64,000 nucleotides of DNA from JAFAXD01 sp963760435 (GTDB taxonomy: Bacteria > Pseudomonadota > Alphaproteobacteria > Rhizobiales > Xanthobacteraceae), in the NCBI GenBank assembly GCA_963760435.1, contig CAVXDE010000031.1, forward strand, positions 124,001 through 188,000, written 5' to 3'. Below, in pieces: positions 1-8,254 of the stretch (the stretch's first letter is position 1; every line of letters starts with the position of its first letter). A program made the translations under genes and the position numbers. The notes below the pieces were generated by a model. That model was not told where the DNA came from. It did no database searches and saw only the letters and a list, made by a program, of their open reading frames with translations.

Positions 1-560
1 GGACCACGTGGGCGGCTTTGGCAAACGCGGCTTCGACCGGCGCCAGCGCGCCATACTCGTATTCCATCGCGAGATTGCCGGGTACGTCCGCGTGCAGCTG
101 GGGAGCGCTTGGCGCCAGTGCATCCTCAGCCGTGACTACGGGCGGCAAGGTCGCGGTATTCGACCGCAATGCGCTCTACTCCGTCCTGGGCGGCAGCCTC
201 GGTCTCGGCCACGACTAACGCCACCGGCTCGCCGACGAAGCGCACGCGCTCATGCGCCAGCGCATGCCGGTGCGGCATCTTGAACGCGCTCCCGCCCTTT
301 CCTTTCATGAACAGAATGGCTGGCGGCGTCTTGAAGCCGGCCTTGACGACGTCGGCGCCCGTGAGCACAGCGAGCACGCCCGGAACCGCCAGTGCGGCGC
401 TCGTATCGATGGATGCGATCTCGGCATGGGCATGATCGCTGCGCAGGAAGGCCGCGTGCGCTTGCCCCTCGAGGTTCCAATCCGCCGTATATTGGCCCTT
501 TCCCGAGACAAGACGAAAATCTTCGCGCCGTCCTTGGCTGGTCGTCGTACGTGCGTCCAC
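1..560 (-). pseudogene. Xanthine dehydrogenase/CoxL-family molybdopterin-binding subunit, N-terminal part, frameshifted and cut by window edge
   Basis: The N-terminus reads as the a/b-hammerhead domain of the large subunit of xanthine dehydrogenase/aldehyde oxidase/CO dehydrogenase-type enzymes: a GKGQYTADWNLEGQAHAAF block, then RSDHAHAEI and FVGEPVALVVAE. These subunits bind the molybdopterin cofactor and hydroxylate heterocycles or aldehydes. The first frame stops at 126-128. Deleting one base of the C run opposite 140-146 restores a textbook continuation (VVTAEDAL, then APQLHADVPGNLAMEYEYG) that runs open to base 1. So one extra base separates two parts of one gene, and about 600 residues should lie outside the window. 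The ATG at 558-560 fits the family start. Family assignment is firm. Whether the lesion is biological or an assembly error cannot be told here. Confidence 0.8.
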
Positions 561-709
561 CGATCCACTCGCTCGCTATCTGATCTGCATTCGATTGCCT
601 CCCCCGAGGCAATCGCGGCTATTATGCCTACTTCGGAATGTCCAGGCGAGCATGTACGGCGCGTTTGGGATAAGCATTCGCCGCAACAATGGCGCCTCGC
701 GGAGTGATC

Positions 710-1252
710 ATGAACGATAAGCCCGAGCATTCACACCTCCACTTCTGGCTGCGCGAGCTGCCGTACGCGGTTGTGTGGGTCCTGACCGTGTTCGGGGTTG
801 GATACACAAGCGTCGTCAAACAGGCGCTCGTGGGGTATTGGGAGTTTCTGGCTGTCGTGATCGGGGTTCTGTGCGTCATCACGGGCTGGCGTCACGCCTC
901 AGACCGGCATGATTTGCCCCGTCTGATCATCACGCAGGTGCTGCACTGGGTGGCGATTCTCGGGGCCATGAACCTCATTCTTCTGCCCAGCGTGCAGAGC
1001 ATGCTCAATCTCGACGCCACCGGTCTCGCGCTGCTGATGCTACTCGCGCTGGGCACGTTCATCGCCGGCGTGCATACGTTTGACTGGCAGATTTCCTTGC
1101 TCGGTCTGGTGATGGGGTTGTGTGTGCCGGGAATTGCCTGGATCGAGCGCTCGGCATTGCTGGTGGTGTTGATCATCGTCGCCATCATCGCCATCGGCTT
1201 CGCGTTGTGGGCACGTCTGCGCGGGCTGTGGCATCGCCCTGCCGAGCCGTAA
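710..1252 (+). CDS. Integral membrane protein of unknown function
   Basis: The 180-residue protein is almost entirely hydrophobic, with five or six predicted membrane helices at roughly residues 18-36, 44-60, 74-92, 103-121, 127-144 and 147-168, and a short basic C-terminus. The histidine-rich hydrophilic N-terminus (MNDKPEHSHLHFW) is probably cytoplasmic. I chose the ATG at 710 because a GGAG sits five bases upstream at 701-704; an in-frame ATG at 689 would place that motif inside the gene. It stands alone between a divergent molybdoenzyme gene and an amidohydrolase. I do not recognise the family and see no catalytic motif, so no function is proposed. Confidence 0.75.
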   Translation: MNDKPEHSHLHFWLRELPYAVVWVLTVFGVGYTSVVKQALVGYWEFLAVVIGVLCVITGWRHASDRHDLPRLIITQVLHWVAILGAMNLILLPSVQSMLNLDATGLALLMLLALGTFIAGVHTFDWQISLLGLVMGLCVPGIAWIERSALLVVLIIVAIIAIGFALWARLRGLWHRPAEP

Positions 1253-1307
1253 TCGTTGTTCGCACAAACGTACAATCAACCAAGACATTTCGTCGGGGAG
1301 GAACCAT

Positions 1308-2366
1308 ATGCCTGAGATCTGGAACAAATACGGTCCCACAGCGGCGCGGTCGCACAATCAATCCAAATCAGATAGCAGGCGTCCGCAGTCCGGCACGCTG
1401 GACATCCACTCGCACGTAATGGTGCCCGCAGCGGCGGAATTGGTGAAACCCCACCTTCCGCCGCCGGACACCAGCGCCGCGGCTGAAACGATCGCGGTCG
1501 GTCGCAAGCAGGAGGCTGACCGGCGTTCCCGGCTCGTTGAATTGAACGAGCGCTTGGCCGATCTCGACAGCATGGGGATCGCGGTCCAGGCGATCAAGCC
1601 GACCCCCATGCAGTGCTACTACAACGTGCCTCCGGAGATCGCCGCCAAGGCTGCACGGATGATCAATGATGGCCTTGCCGAATTCGCGGCGCGCCGGCCG
1701 GACCGGTTTGTGGCGTTGGGCACGGTGCCGCTTCCGGATGCGCATGCGGCTGCTGCGGAGCTCGAGCGCTGCATGCGCGAACTGTCGTTCAAGGGCGTGC
1801 AGATCCTCACCAACGTGAACGGACGCGAGCTGTCAGATCCGGCATTCGATCCGTTCTGGGCCAAGGCCGAAGCGCTGCGGGCGCTGGTGGTGATCCATCC
1901 GCAAGGCTTCACCGAGCCGCAACGGTTCGCGCGGTTCTACTTCAACAACGTCATCGGCAATCCGCTCGACACGACCATTGCGGTTCATCATCTTATCTTC
2001 GACGGGGTGCTCGAGCGCTTTCCCAACCTGCGTATCCTAGCGGTGCACGGCGGTGCCTTTGCGGCCGCGTACTCCGGTCGCATGGACCACGCGTGGGGCG
2101 CACGCTCGGATTCGCATGGAACGCTCCCGAATCCGCCGACCTTTTACTTGCGCAAACTCTATTTCGACACGGTGGTGTTCACGCCGCATCAGTTGGAGAA
2201 CCTGGTCGCAGTGTTCGGTCCCGATCACATCGTGATGGGAACCGACTATCCCTACGACATGGGCGAATACGACCCAGTCGGCCATGTGCTGTCGGTCGAG
2301 CGCTTCGACGCCAAGACCGTCGCGGCGCTCGCGGGCGGTACAGCGCGGCACCTGCTCGGGCTCTAG
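1308..2366 (+). CDS. Amidohydrolase_2 (ACMSD-like) family metal-dependent hydrolase/decarboxylase
   Basis: This 352-residue TIM-barrel protein has the N-terminal metal motif HxH (H34, H36 in LDIHSHVMVP), a middle histidine in VVIHPQGF, a second histidine region at LAVHGGAF, and the C-terminal aspartate in MGTDYPYDMGEYDP. That set is typical of the aminocarboxymuconate-semialdehyde decarboxylase / resorcylate decarboxylase branch, whose members decarboxylate or hydrolyse ring-derived carboxylates at a single Zn or Mn ion. No signal peptide is visible, so it is probably cytoplasmic. A GGGGAGGAACC ribosome site precedes the ATG. A palindrome follows the stop and separates it from the convergent ABC transporter genes. 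The substrate is unknown; nearby catabolic genes suggest an aromatic or heterocyclic acid. Confidence 0.85.
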   Translation: MPEIWNKYGPTAARSHNQSKSDSRRPQSGTLDIHSHVMVPAAAELVKPHLPPPDTSAAAETIAVGRKQEADRRSRLVELNERLADLDSMGIAVQAIKPTPMQCYYNVPPEIAAKAARMINDGLAEFAARRPDRFVALGTVPLPDAHAAAAELERCMRELSFKGVQILTNVNGRELSDPAFDPFWAKAEALRALVVIHPQGFTEPQRFARFYFNNVIGNPLDTTIAVHHLIFDGVLERFPNLRILAVHGGAFAAAYSGRMDHAWGARSDSHGTLPNPPTFYLRKLYFDTVVFTPHQLENLVAVFGPDHIVMGTDYPYDMGEYDPVGHVLSVERFDAKTVAALAGGTARHLLGL

Positions 2367-2376
2367 TTTTTATTCA

Positions 2377-2423
2377 AGCGTGTCCTTTTCGCAAAACCGG
2401 TGGCCACTTTTGCGGGACACGCT
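2377..2423. repeat. Interrupted palindrome, dispersed-repeat type, possible bidirectional terminator
   Basis: Two nested inverted repeats: AGCGTGTCC at 2377-2385 pairs with GGACACGCT at 2415-2423, and CGCAAAA at 2390-2396 pairs with TTTTGCG at 2408-2414. It fills the gap between the stops of two convergent genes. The same motif combination is, as I recall, scattered through Bradyrhizobium-type genomes. It could fold into a hairpin that ends transcription from both sides. Confidence 0.7.
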
Positions 2424-3305
2424 CTAATTTTCTCTCGTGACGGCGCTTTCGTGCCAGCGTCGTAGCGCGAGGTGCGCGATGATGCTGGTGACGAAGAAAA
2501 TCGCGATGCCACTGAGCGAGATCAGCAGCAGCGCGGCGAACATGCGTGGAATGCGAAGTTGATAACCGGACTCGAGAATACGATACGCGAGCCCCGAGGC
2601 GCTGCCGCCTGAGCCGGCGACGAACTCCGCCACCACCGCGCCGATCAGCGCAAGCCCGCCGGAGATTTTCAGTCCGGCCAGGAAGAATGGCAACGCTGCC
2701 GGCAAGCGCAGATAGCGCATCGTCTGCCAGCGGCTTGCCCCGTAGAGCTGGAACAGGTTGATCAGGTTGTGATCGGCCGAGTTCAGGCCGATGATGGTGT
2801 TGGACAGGATGGGAAAGAACGCCACGATCCAGGCGCAAATGAGCAGCGACAGCTTGATGTCGCCGACCCAGATGATGATCAGCGGCGCGATCGCCACGAT
2901 CGGCGTCACCTGCAAGATCACTGCGTAAGGGAACAGCGATTTTTCCAGCCATTTCGACTGAGTGAAGAGCACCGCGAGCGCGACGCCGACTGTGACCGCC
3001 GCGAGCAGCGCCGCAAAGGTGATCCGCAGCGTGATCAGCAGCGCCTCGGAGAGGGTTCCCCAATCGTTGATGAGTGTTTGGACGATCAGCAGCGGGCCCG
3101 GCAGGATGTAGGGCGGAATGCCCTTGATGCGGACCATCGCCTCCCAAAAGCCCAGGATCAGCACGCCCACTGCAATCGGCGCCAGGATGCCGGGCCACGT
3201 GCTTGCGGGCAGTCCGAGCACGCGGCGCTCCTGAGCGAAGACCGGCCGGGCTTCGGCGTCGGTGCCGTCGGGTGAGGCCGGCGGTGGCTTGATCATCTCG
3301 TTCAT
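2424..3305 (-). CDS. ABC transporter permease, SsuC/TauC type
   Basis: This is a 293-residue inner-membrane permease with about six helices and the cytoplasmic EAA-type loop (LYGASRWQTMRYLRLPAALP) that docks the ATPase. The family moves sulfonates, nitrate, taurine, pyrimidines or similar small molecules inward. The start at 3305 is chosen because its ATG overlaps the TGA of the ATPase gene (ATGA at 3302-3305), which implies translational coupling; an ATG at 3347 would overlap the ATPase by 46 bases. It is the last gene of a receptor-ATPase-permease operon. The cargo cannot be read from the permease. Confidence 0.9.
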   Translation of the reverse strand: MNEMIKPPPASPDGTDAEARPVFAQERRVLGLPASTWPGILAPIAVGVLILGFWEAMVRIKGIPPYILPGPLLIVQTLINDWGTLSEALLITLRITFAALLAAVTVGVALAVLFTQSKWLEKSLFPYAVILQVTPIVAIAPLIIIWVGDIKLSLLICAWIVAFFPILSNTIIGLNSADHNLINLFQLYGASRWQTMRYLRLPAALPFFLAGLKISGGLALIGAVVAEFVAGSGGSASGLAYRILESGYQLRIPRMFAALLLISLSGIAIFFVTSIIAHLALRRWHESAVTREN

Positions 3306-4135
3306 GCGGCGATGGCTCGCGACAGCGCGTCTGATGCGATCCGGCAAAGCCGTCCATACTCGGGTGACGTCCGGAACAGACTATCGCGCGGATAGGGCGC
3401 CTCGACCATGAAGTCGGCCATTACCCGCCCGGGCCGTGCCGCCATCACCACGATGCGCTGCGACAGATAAACCGACTCGAACACCGAGTGCGTGACGAAC
3501 ACGGCCGTGAAGCGCTGCGCCGACCACAGACCAAGCAAATCATCATTCAGCTTGTGGCGGGTGATCTCGTCGAGGGCGGCGAATGGCTCATCCATCAGCA
3601 GAATGCGCGGTCGCGTGACGAGGGCGCGCGCGATCGACACGCGCATGCGCATGCCGCCGGACAATTCGCGCGGGTAGGCCTTTTCGAAGCCTTTGAGCCC
3701 GACGAGCTCGATCATTTCGGCGGACCGCTCGCTGGCTTCGGCTTTGGGGACGTGCGCCAAGGTAAGCGGCAACATCACGTTGCGCATCACATTGGCCCAG
3801 GGCATCAGGGTTGCGTCCTGAAACACAAAGCCAAGTTGCCGCTCGGCGTCGCCATGCACATCATGCGTCGAGGTCGGCCATTCGATCGTGCCAGCGCTCG
3901 TTGCCCCGAGCCCAGCGATGATCCGCAGCAGGGTCGATTTCCCGCAGCCCGACGGTCCAAGCAAACTCAGGAACTCGCCGGCAGCAATGTCGAGATTGAC
4001 GCCGCGAATTGCCAGCGTGCCATTGGAGAATTGCTTGGAGACGTTTCGGATCGACACCACGGGTCGTCCGCCGGCAGCCATTCCTGGTCCGCCGCCAGGG
4101 GCGACAGCAAGAGTTTGTTCTGAAAGATTCGCCAC
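3302..4135 (-). CDS. ABC transporter ATP-binding protein, SsuB/TauB type
   Basis: This 277-residue cytoplasmic ATPase energises the importer. It shows Walker A (LLGPSGCGKST), a Q-loop (FVFQDATLMPW), the ABC signature (LSGGMRMRVSIARAL), Walker B (LLMDEPFAALDE) and the switch histidine (VFVTHSVFES). Length and motif spacing are normal. Translation probably begins at a GTG (4135) preceded by GGAG five bases upstream. It lies 33 bases downstream of the solute-receptor gene and overlaps the permease by four bases, so all three are likely one operon read leftward. Confidence 0.92.
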   Translation of the reverse strand: MANLSEQTLAVAPGGGPGMAAGGRPVVSIRNVSKQFSNGTLAIRGVNLDIAAGEFLSLLGPSGCGKSTLLRIIAGLGATSAGTIEWPTSTHDVHGDAERQLGFVFQDATLMPWANVMRNVMLPLTLAHVPKAEASERSAEMIELVGLKGFEKAYPRELSGGMRMRVSIARALVTRPRILLMDEPFAALDEITRHKLNDDLLGLWSAQRFTAVFVTHSVFESVYLSQRIVVMAARPGRVMADFMVEAPYPRDSLFRTSPEYGRLCRIASDALSRAIAA

Positions 4136-4168
4136 GGATACTCCGCGAAATAGGCGACGCGCGAGGGA

Positions 4169-5197
4169 TCAGGCTCCGATGCCTTTGTTGACGAACTCGA
4201 GGCTGTAGGCCTTCTTGTAATCGAGCCCGCTCGGGAACACGCCCGCCTGCGTCATCTGGTCGTAGAACCTCTTCCAGTGATCGTCCGTCATGGCGCCGAT
4301 GCCAAGCTTGAGCGCGTCGCCGGAGCGGACGATACCTTTTTCGTTCATGACTTTGATCGAGTAGGCGATCTTGTCGTCGGTCATCTCGGGATTGTCGCGC
4401 TTGATAATGACGTTTGCCGGTTCGGCCGCGGCGCCCCCCTTCATGTATTCGGCCCAGCCCTCGAGCGAGGCGTTTACGAAGCGCTGCACCAGATCCTTTT
4501 TCTCATCCGCCATTTTTTTCGAGATATTGATAGTCGTTTGATAGTTGTCGAAGCCTGCATCGGCCAACAGGTGGATTACCGGATTTACGCCCGCTTGCAT
4601 GATGGCGTAGGGCTCGTTGGACAGAAATCCCTGCTGAGAAATGTTCTTGTCCGCCAGGAACGGTGCCATGTTGAACGTGTAGGGGCGTATCTGATCGTCG
4701 GTGTACCCGAATTTCATGCGCAAGAACGGCCAATAGCTGGTGCGTCCGGCAGCTCCGATGAGGATCGGCTTGCCCTTGAGCTCGGGGAACGTGTCGTTAC
4801 CCACGTTCGGATGCGAGATGAGGACTTGCGGGTCTTTCTGGAAGATCGCCGCGATGCACAGGAACGGCAGGTTCTCCTTGACGTAGTTGAGCCCCTCGAA
4901 GGCGCTCGACATGATCATGTCGACACGGCCGCCGAGCAGCATCTGCGAGGGGTTCTGCTGCGGACCGCCCATGCGCAGGTCGCAGTCGATGCCGTATTTC
5001 TTGTAGATGCCATTGGTAACGGCGAGATAGAAGCCGCCGTGCTCGGCTTCGGCGCGCCAGTTCGTCTGATAGCTGACCTTGTCGAGCGTCTGGGCATGGA
5101 CGCGCGCGCCCGGAACGGTGACGAGTGAGACCGCGGCAGTTCCGCCGAGAAGGCGCAGCGCCTGGCGCCGGTCAACTCGATACTTCGTCATGCTCAT
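4169..5197 (-). CDS. ABC transporter solute-binding protein, NMT1/THI5-like
   Basis: This is the periplasmic receptor of the importer, about 342 residues. The N-terminus carries a twin-arginine-like leader (VDRRQALRLLGGTAAVS) ending near VHAQ, so it may be exported folded by Tat. The mature part begins with the strand and helix pattern of NMT1/THI5-like receptors (VSYQTNWRAEAEHGGFYLA, then GIYKKYGID). Related proteins bind pyrimidine precursors of thiamine, sulfonates or other small organics. The ATG at 5197 is preceded by GAGG eight bases upstream; an ATG at 5230 would add an unconserved lead. The neighbouring nucleobase-type enzymes make a pyrimidine-like ligand attractive, but that is inference only. 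Confidence 0.87.
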   Translation of the reverse strand: MSMTKYRVDRRQALRLLGGTAAVSLVTVPGARVHAQTLDKVSYQTNWRAEAEHGGFYLAVTNGIYKKYGIDCDLRMGGPQQNPSQMLLGGRVDMIMSSAFEGLNYVKENLPFLCIAAIFQKDPQVLISHPNVGNDTFPELKGKPILIGAAGRTSYWPFLRMKFGYTDDQIRPYTFNMAPFLADKNISQQGFLSNEPYAIMQAGVNPVIHLLADAGFDNYQTTINISKKMADEKKDLVQRFVNASLEGWAEYMKGGAAAEPANVIIKRDNPEMTDDKIAYSIKVMNEKGIVRSGDALKLGIGAMTDDHWKRFYDQMTQAGVFPSGLDYKKAYSLEFVNKGIGA

Positions 5198-5478
5198 CGT
5201 CCGGTCCTCTGGTTCGTGATGCCTGAACACGCTTCGGTCTACCCTTCGCTGCTTGTTGGTCGCGCGATTGGGTTTCGCGGTGCAACACCCGTGCCGACCA
5301 TGCCTCGCGACGATACCGTGGACAAGGTATGGGATGCGCAGGAATGATGCAGGTTCCTGGCTAAATTATAGGCATAAGCCGCGCTGGCTCCAAGCCAGGG
5401 CAACGGGCGTTCTTGCAAGGGGAATTTGCCGCATGCCAAGAACGAGGCGTGTGCGTTCCCGATGATCGGATGTAATCG
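5198..5478. promoter_or_regulatory. Divergent intergenic region between ABC importer operon and FAD-oxidase operon
   Basis: About 280 bases separate the start of the leftward receptor gene from the rightward FAD oxidase gene. Both promoters must lie here. I see no convincing operator, riboswitch fold or -35/-10 pair that I would defend. The stretch CTAAATTATAGGC near 5362 is the most AT-rich piece. Confidence 0.4.
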
Positions 5479-6861
5479 ATGGCCTCTACACGTGTTGCGA
5501 TGCCCCCGGCCACCAAACCGCGATACGACATCGATGGGCTTTTGCGTGCCATCGAGGGTGTCCCGTCCATCATCGATCCGGTCGCGGTGCGGCGTCGATC
5601 GCGGGATTTCTTCTGGTACAGCCCGATCCTGAACGAGCAGCTCAACGGCAAATCCGCCGATGTGATCGTCGCGCCGCGTGACGAGGCCGAAATTATCCGC
5701 GTTGTCGCGGCCTGCGCGCGCTTACGCGTCCCGATCACGGTCCGTGCCGGCGGCACCGGGAATTATGGGCAAGCGGTTCCGCTCCAAGGCGGCGTTCTCC
5801 TCGATATCAACACCCTCAACGCGGTCGAGTGGCATAAGCCCGGCATCGTCCGGGCGCAGGCCGGCGCCCGGATGCATGAGATCGATGCGATCACGCGCCC
5901 GGCGGGCTGGGAATTGCGCATGCACCCTTCCACCAAGCGAACTGCCACGATTGGCGGTTTCGTGGCCGGGGGATCGGGCGGGATTGGATCAGTGACCTAC
6001 GGCGGTCTGCGCGAGCCCGGCAATATTTTGGCGGCCCGTATCGTCACTGCCGAGGAGGAGCCGCGGGTCATCGAATTGCGCGGCGATGCGGCCCAGAAGG
6101 TGAACCGCGCCTATGGGACGACGGGGATCATCACCGCACTGGAGATGCCGCTGGCGCCCGCTTGGCCGTGGATCGACGTCATCGTCACCTTCGACGATTT
6201 CTTTGAGGCGATGCGGTTCGGCTACGAAGTGGCGCTCGCCGATGGCGTGGTGAAAAAGCTGCTCACCCCGATGATCTGGCCCATTCCGCTGAACTTTCCG
6301 CCACTGCGGCCGCATATTCCGGATGGCAAGAACGTCCTGTTTGCGATGATCGCCGAGCCATCGCTCGAGACCTTCAAGGCGATCCTCGGCCGGCGCGGCA
6401 CGATCACCTATGAGGCCGCGCACGACGATTCGCCGAACGTCGTGCCGCTCTATGAATACACCTGGAACCACACCACCCTGCAGTGGCTCAAGCAGGATCG
6501 CACGATCACCTATCTGCAGTGCCTGTTTCCGGCCGATCGCGTCATCGAATCCGTCCGCGAGATGTGGGCGCTGTTTCCTGATGAGGTGTTGCCGCATACC
6601 GAGTTCATCCGCTTCGGCGGGCGCGTCACCTGCAGTGCGCTGCCGATCGTGCGCTATCGTGGCGCCGAGCGGCTCAATGAGATCATCGCGCTGCATGAGC
6701 AACACGGGGTGATGATCGCCAATCCGCATGTCTACACCTTGGAAGACGGCAGTCGCCACAAGCGCGCTGATGCCGATCAGGCGGGCTACAAGGCCGAGGT
6801 CGATCCCTTCGGATTGCTGAACCCCGGAAAGATGCGAAGCTACGTTCCGGTGCAGACCTAA
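5479..6861 (+). CDS. FAD-binding oxidoreductase (FAD_binding_4 / GlcD-like)
   Basis: This 460-residue flavoprotein has the PCMH-type FAD fold at the N-terminus: VIVAPRDEAEIIRVVAACA, then the pyrophosphate loop VRAGGTGNYGQA at about residues 90-102, and TIGGFVAGGSGGIGSVTYG. The C-terminus ends with FGLLNPGKM, a typical closing motif of glycolate/D-lactate dehydrogenase-like enzymes. Such enzymes oxidise hydroxy acids or related alcohols to ketones. There is no signal peptide. Its stop lies one base before the start of a quinone-reductase-like flavoprotein, and the two are probably co-transcribed with the creatininase and deaminase genes. Substrate unknown. Confidence 0.85.
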   Translation: MASTRVAMPPATKPRYDIDGLLRAIEGVPSIIDPVAVRRRSRDFFWYSPILNEQLNGKSADVIVAPRDEAEIIRVVAACARLRVPITVRAGGTGNYGQAVPLQGGVLLDINTLNAVEWHKPGIVRAQAGARMHEIDAITRPAGWELRMHPSTKRTATIGGFVAGGSGGIGSVTYGGLREPGNILAARIVTAEEEPRVIELRGDAAQKVNRAYGTTGIITALEMPLAPAWPWIDVIVTFDDFFEAMRFGYEVALADGVVKKLLTPMIWPIPLNFPPLRPHIPDGKNVLFAMIAEPSLETFKAILGRRGTITYEAAHDDSPNVVPLYEYTWNHTTLQWLKQDRTITYLQCLFPADRVIESVREMWALFPDEVLPHTEFIRFGGRVTCSALPIVRYRGAERLNEIIALHEQHGVMIANPHVYTLEDGSRHKRADADQAGYKAEVDPFGLLNPGKMRSYVPVQT

Positions 6862-6862
6862 C

Positions 6863-7447
6863 ATGCGGGTTCTCTATCTCTATTGCCATCCATTGCCCGA
6901 GAGCTTTCATGCGGCGATCCGTGCGCGCGCGCTGGCGGGATTGGCGGCCGCGCGGCACGAGGTCGATTTGCTCGACCTCTATGCGGAAAGGTTCGATCCG
7001 GTGATGTCGGAAGCGGCGCGGCGGGATTATCATGACACGTCGCGCAATCAGGCGGGGCTGGAGGGCTACGTGGCGCGGCTACGCGCCGCGCAAGCGCTCG
7101 TCGTGCAGTTTCCGGTCTGGAGTTTTGGCATGCCGGCCATGCTCAAGGGTTACTTCGATCGCATGATGATGCCCGGCGTGGGATTCGATCTGTCCGATCC
7201 GGCACACGCCAAGCCGATGCTCGGCAACCTGCGGCGCATCGCCGGAATCGCGACCTATGGCCGGCCATGGACGCGCGCATTCGCCGTCGGCGATCCGCCG
7301 CGCAAGATGGTCAAGCGCTATTTGCCGTGGTTTGCCAATGCTCACGCGCGGGTGGACTATTACGCGCTCTATCATATGAATATCGCCAGTGAAGCCAAAC
7401 GCGCCGCCTTCATGGAAAAGGTCCATGTCGCCATGGCGCGGTTCTAG
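6863..7447 (+). CDS. NAD(P)H-dependent flavodoxin-fold oxidoreductase (MdaB/NQO1 family)
   Basis: This 194-residue flavodoxin-like protein begins with VLYLYCHPLPESFHAAI, the FMN/FAD phosphate-binding segment of the flavodoxin_2 family. It then has LVVQFPVWSFGMPAMLKGYFDRMMMPGVGF split across the usual dimer and isoalloxazine contacts. These enzymes reduce quinones or other electrophiles with two electrons from NAD(P)H. The gene follows the FAD oxidase by one base and precedes a creatininase-family gene by 17 bases. It may recycle electrons or reduce an intermediate of the same pathway. Confidence 0.85.
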   Translation: MRVLYLYCHPLPESFHAAIRARALAGLAAARHEVDLLDLYAERFDPVMSEAARRDYHDTSRNQAGLEGYVARLRAAQALVVQFPVWSFGMPAMLKGYFDRMMMPGVGFDLSDPAHAKPMLGNLRRIAGIATYGRPWTRAFAVGDPPRKMVKRYLPWFANAHARVDYYALYHMNIASEAKRAAFMEKVHVAMARF

Positions 7448-7464
7448 AATGAAGTGCAACAACA

Positions 7465-8253
7465 ATGCGCAAACGAATTTGGAGCGAGCTCAACACCAAC
7501 GACTTCGTTGGCCTTGACCCCGAGACGACGGTTGCGGTCCTACCGCTCGCCGCAACGGAACAGCACGGCCCGCATTTGCCGGTCGCAACCGATACGGCGA
7601 TCGCTGAGGGCATGATTGCTGAAACCCTGAAGCAATTGCCCGGTGATCTCGCGGTGCTGTTCCTGCCAATCCAGGCCATCGGTAAATCGAACGAGCATCT
7701 GCGCTCCCCTGGTACGATTACCCTCACGGCTGAGACCGCAATTCGCGCCTGGACCGAGATCGGCGAAGCCGTGCATCGCGCCGGTCTGCGTAAGCTCGTC
7801 CTGGTCAACTCGCACGGCGGCAATGTCGATATCATCAGCATCGTGGCACGCGACCTGCGGGTCCGGCTGCAGATGCTCGTGGTCGCCTGCCACTGGGGCC
7901 GCTTCGGACAACCGAAGGGTCTCTACACGGACCAGGAAGCGGCGGTCGGCATCCATGCGGGCGACATGGAAACCTCGCTGATGCTGCATTTCCGTCCGGA
8001 CCTGGTGCGCATGGACAAGGCCGACAACTTCGCCCCATCGACCATCCGCATCTCCAACGAGTTCGAGCTGTTGCGGCCGACCGGACAAACGGCTTTTGCC
8101 TGGATCGCCCAGGATCTGCATCCGTCGGGTGCCGCTGGTGACGCCTCGCGCGCAACCGCCGAGAAGGGCAAAGCCACCGCCGAACATCGGGCCGCCCAAT
8201 TCGTCAAGCTGCTGCACGATGTGAGGCGCTTCTCCATGGATCGTCTGGCCTGA
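7465..8253 (+). CDS. Creatininase-family amidohydrolase
   Basis: This 262-residue metalloenzyme carries the hallmarks of the creatininase fold: the metal ligands in LAATEQHGPHLPVATD (E32, H34, D43), the SHGGN motif near residues 116-120, and a late acidic motif HAGDMETSLML. Family members open cyclic amides such as creatinine, deformylate a formamidopyrimidine, or cleave other strained C-N bonds. Length and ligands are intact. The gene is one base from the start of the adenine-deaminase-like gene, so it very likely acts in the same pathway, perhaps opening a ring or removing a formyl group after deamination. The exact reaction cannot be read. Confidence 0.9.
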   Translation: MRKRIWSELNTNDFVGLDPETTVAVLPLAATEQHGPHLPVATDTAIAEGMIAETLKQLPGDLAVLFLPIQAIGKSNEHLRSPGTITLTAETAIRAWTEIGEAVHRAGLRKLVLVNSHGGNVDIISIVARDLRVRLQMLVVACHWGRFGQPKGLYTDQEAAVGIHAGDMETSLMLHFRPDLVRMDKADNFAPSTIRISNEFELLRPTGQTAFAWIAQDLHPSGAAGDASRATAEKGKATAEHRAAQFVKLLHDVRRFSMDRLA

Positions 8254-8254
8254 G

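Noticed and set aside
4277..5128. Open frame of 283 codons on the plus strand
   Set aside because: It lies fully antisense to the solute-receptor gene, which has a clear leader and conserved fold, and shows no recognisable pattern of its own.
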